Below are positions 5,791-7,189 of a stretch of DNA of 7,189 nt, piece by piece (the stretch's first letter is position 1; every line of letters starts with the position of its first letter). Source of the stretch: Phycisphaerae bacterium (GTDB lineage: Bacteria; Planctomycetota; Phycisphaerae; Sedimentisphaerales; Anaerohalosphaeraceae); contig JAIPFN010000030.1 of NCBI GenBank assembly GCA_021736615.1, positions 1 to 7,189 of the forward strand. The letters are read 5' to 3'. The position numbers were made by a program, and so were the translations under genes. The notes beneath the pieces are model-generated. The model made no database searches. It was not told the origin of the DNA and was given only the letters and a program-made list of their open reading frames with translations.

Positions 5791-5824
5791 TAACCGAATA
5801 TTACCAAATTACAAAAGAAAAATA

Positions 5825-6010
5825 TCCGATAGAGCATTTAAGGCAAATAAAAAGAAGTTCAATTCCTTCAGGCCCTTCATACTCTTGATGGTAAAAAATA
5901 AAAGCTGTTTTTGTTACTGGATTTGTAATTAAAGCAGCTTTTTTGCAATAATAATTTCTACCGTTACGTTAATATTAGCAGTGTGAATCAGACGTAACTT
6001 GAAATTAATA
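5825..6010. other. Intergenic region between the two MITE copies
   Basis: About 185 AT-rich bases with no supported gene. They hold the terminator-like hairpin described at 5900-5944 and otherwise no recognisable feature. The right end (TTGAAATTAATA, 5999-6010) would have been contiguous with the leader of the secreted-protein gene before MITE copy B inserted, so the native promoter of that gene probably lies here; none can be fixed. Confidence 0.45.
5900..5944 (+). terminator. Possible intrinsic terminator
   Basis: AAAAGCTG (5900-5907) pairs with CAGCTTTT (5935-5942) over 8 bp around a 27-base loop, with the T-run continuing to 5944. The large loop weakens the call. No gene ends directly upstream on the plus strand, so it may be a leftover of a lost gene or isolate the downstream gene from read-through. 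Confidence 0.4.
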
Positions 6011-6180
6011 CTCAAACTGACCGATTCGTTCAGTTTGAAGGGATCAGGTGCCAGGTTTTAGGGATTAGGTAAGGATTCGGCCAAAAGGCCGAGGGTGTTT
6101 TAATAAAAAAGAAATTTGTTGTAAGTCCTTGCTAAAATTTGACTTACATTGTAATTAAGGCCGAATTCGGTCAGTTTGAG
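6011..6180. mobile_element. MITE-like element, copy B (170 bp) upstream of the secreted-protein gene
   Basis: Same length and orientation as copy A, with no indels and 14 substitutions by eye (about 92% identity). The terminal repeats are intact, as are the TCGGCC-AAAA-GGCCGA and GTAAGTC/GACTTAC hairpins; the left-end hairpin has one mismatch. Flanks share TTAATA (6005-6010 and 6181-6186), a 6-base match, shorter than the 8 bp at copy A, so the second duplication has either decayed or differed. The element ends 16 bases before AGGAG of the next gene and therefore forms part of its promoter or 5' leader. Confidence 0.85.
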
Positions 6181-6209
6181 TTAATATTATTTTTACAGGA
6201 GCATTATTT

Positions 6210-7189
6210 ATGACTAACAAGAGAATTATCACACTGTTGTGTATCAGCCTGGCTCTTACGTTTGTTCTGTCCGCAGCCGCTTTCGGCAAGGCCAGAAAAA
6301 TTGAGATGGCCGGATACCTTGGCGTTCCGAATGACAAGGTGGACCAGTCCTATGACGGCGGTTTTTCGTTGTATGTAGCCGCATGGCCGCTGGTTAAGGA
6401 CTATCCGGGCAACAGTTTCCAGACCGGTCTTTTCGGAACATGGATGCACCCTCATTACGATAAAGAAGGAGCAGATGCCAAATTTTTCCCCAAGGACAGA
6501 CGCAAGGGGATATGGATGTATACAGATATCGAAGGTGGGCTCGGCTGGTGGCGTGACACCTGCTTTGCTACCGAAACACCCAAGTTCATCATGGGTGGCG
6601 TAGAGCTCAACTTTAAGGGGTGGGCCAACGGTCCTGGCGCAGGACAGGGACGCGACTGGGATAAACCAAAAGGCAAATACGGTGTTGCGATGCTTAGCCC
6701 ATGGGTACTCTGGCCGCCGGACGGACTCAACCTTAAACAAGGTACATGCGGCCAGCTCTGGGGTTATGGGTACCTGCCTCTGCCGCTGACAGATCCTAAA
6801 ACAAAGACCGCCGGTAAAGACGTACCTACCGGAAACAACTGCTGGACCCTTTTCCTTAACTCCGGAAACTTCAAGGGCCCCGTTTGCTTCTTTACTCCTT
6901 ATTTCTGGTCACGCGAATCTGTTTTACAGCCCCATCTTGCCGGTGCTTTTCTCGATTCCCGTCCTTCAGGGGCTAACAGGGCGCTGCAGATGGAAACACA
7001 GCATATCCCGGCAGCAATAGCCACGGATAAAAAGGGTGATACTTATGCCCGCGTAGCTCCCACATCGTTCCCGAACAACAGGGACGGCAAACCGATCACC
7101 GTGCACAAGACCACCTCATACAACAAAAGGGCCCTGTGGGATTCGGTAGATGCATGGTTCAAAGGCGGCCCGGCAGCAAGCGGTAAGAT
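6210..7189 (+). CDS. Secreted protein of unknown function, incomplete at the right edge
   Basis: The frame opens at ATG 6210, eight bases after AGGAG (6197-6201), and stays open for 326 codons to the window end. The first 26 residues are a Sec signal peptide: MTNKR, a hydrophobic stretch ITLLCISLALTFVL, then SAAAFG with likely cleavage around residues 23-26. The mature part is rich in Gly, Trp, Phe and Pro, with segments such as FQTGLFGTWMHP, GGLGWWRDTCF and PVCFFTPYFW, which suggests a folded extracytoplasmic beta-rich protein. No catalytic motif or named domain is recognised. It has no membrane helix after the signal. Codon use is GC-richer than the 4808-5356 gene and similar to the pyrophosphorylase, so it looks like a resident gene whose upstream region was invaded by MITE copy B. 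Confidence 0.85.
   Translation, partial: MTNKRIITLLCISLALTFVLSAAAFGKARKIEMAGYLGVPNDKVDQSYDGGFSLYVAAWPLVKDYPGNSFQTGLFGTWMHPHYDKEGADAKFFPKDRRKGIWMYTDIEGGLGWWRDTCFATETPKFIMGGVELNFKGWANGPGAGQGRDWDKPKGKYGVAMLSPWVLWPPDGLNLKQGTCGQLWGYGYLPLPLTDPKTKTAGKDVPTGNNCWTLFLNSGNFKGPVCFFTPYFWSRESVLQPHLAGAFLDSRPSGANRALQMETQHIPAAIATDKKGDTYARVAPTSFPNNRDGKPITVHKTTSYNKRALWDSVDAWFKGGPAASGK

Larger units (their letters stand above)
5400..5824 (-). repeat. Long dispersed repeat, copy 3 (inverted, interrupted by a MITE)
   Basis: The reverse complement matches copies 1 and 2 with roughly twenty differences by eye over the same 230 bases, so this copy is older or from a different source. The left part is 5400-5620 and the right part resumes at 5791; the 170 bases in between are a later insertion. 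It is convergent with copy 2 around the 4808-5356 gene, and its GGTACC end faces that gene. The mini-ORF is kept at 5504-5581. Confidence 0.88.

Noticed and set aside
4261..5824. Repeat copies 2 and 3 as a classical composite transposon around the 182-aa gene
   Set aside because: No transposase, no terminal inverted repeats on the repeat units, and no target duplication outside the pair.
5621..6180. The two MITEs acting together as a single larger transposon
   Set aside because: The outer flanks (TAACCGAA and TTAATATT) do not match, and each copy has its own flanking direct repeat.
6204..6740. Minus-strand frames over the secreted-protein gene
   Set aside because: The plus frame has a signal peptide and ribosome-binding site and is open to the window end; the minus frames are its shadow.

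Overview
The window reads as an accessory stretch of a bacterial chromosome, most likely from the Planctomycetota or another PVC-type lineage. Three things suggest this: a canonical N-methylated prepilin N-terminus, a eukaryotic-style (UAP1-like) UDP-sugar pyrophosphorylase, and large AT-rich intergenic spaces filled with dispersed repeats. The phylum call is an inference; no rRNA or single-copy marker is present. No tRNA, rRNA or CRISPR array was seen.

Layout. 1-109 (minus strand) is the 5' end of a prepilin/pseudopilin gene running off the left edge. Its leader can be drawn as a three-way-junction RNA ending just before the Shine-Dalgarno site. 110-609 is a divergent intergenic region. 610-2034 (plus) is an intact UDP-N-acetylhexosamine pyrophosphorylase-like enzyme with a plausible terminator behind it. 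2078-2520 has no convincing gene but holds a 10-bp-stem hairpin and a 7-bp tandem repeat.

From 2521 to about 5824 the window is organised by three copies of a ~245-bp repeat. Copies 1 (2521-2764) and 2 (4261-4506) are direct repeats flanking a lipoprotein gene with HEAT-like helical repeats (2803-4152). Copies 2 and 3 (5400-5824, inverted) flank a 182-aa cytosolic protein of unknown function (4808-5356). All three copies carry the same 25-codon mini-ORF behind a GGAG ribosome-binding site, and in all three the GGTACCGTACC end points towards the neighbouring cargo gene.

Copy 3 is interrupted by a 170-bp non-coding element (5621-5790) with terminal inverted repeats. Comparison with the uninterrupted copies reveals an exact 8-bp target duplication, so this is a MITE-like mobile element. 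A second 170-bp copy (6011-6180) lies 16 bp upstream of the ribosome-binding site of a secreted protein gene (6210 to the right edge, incomplete).

The genes do not form an evident pathway: each has its own spacing and leader, and repeats separate them. The most noteworthy content is the nested repeat architecture, the mini-ORF repeat family and the structured prepilin leader.
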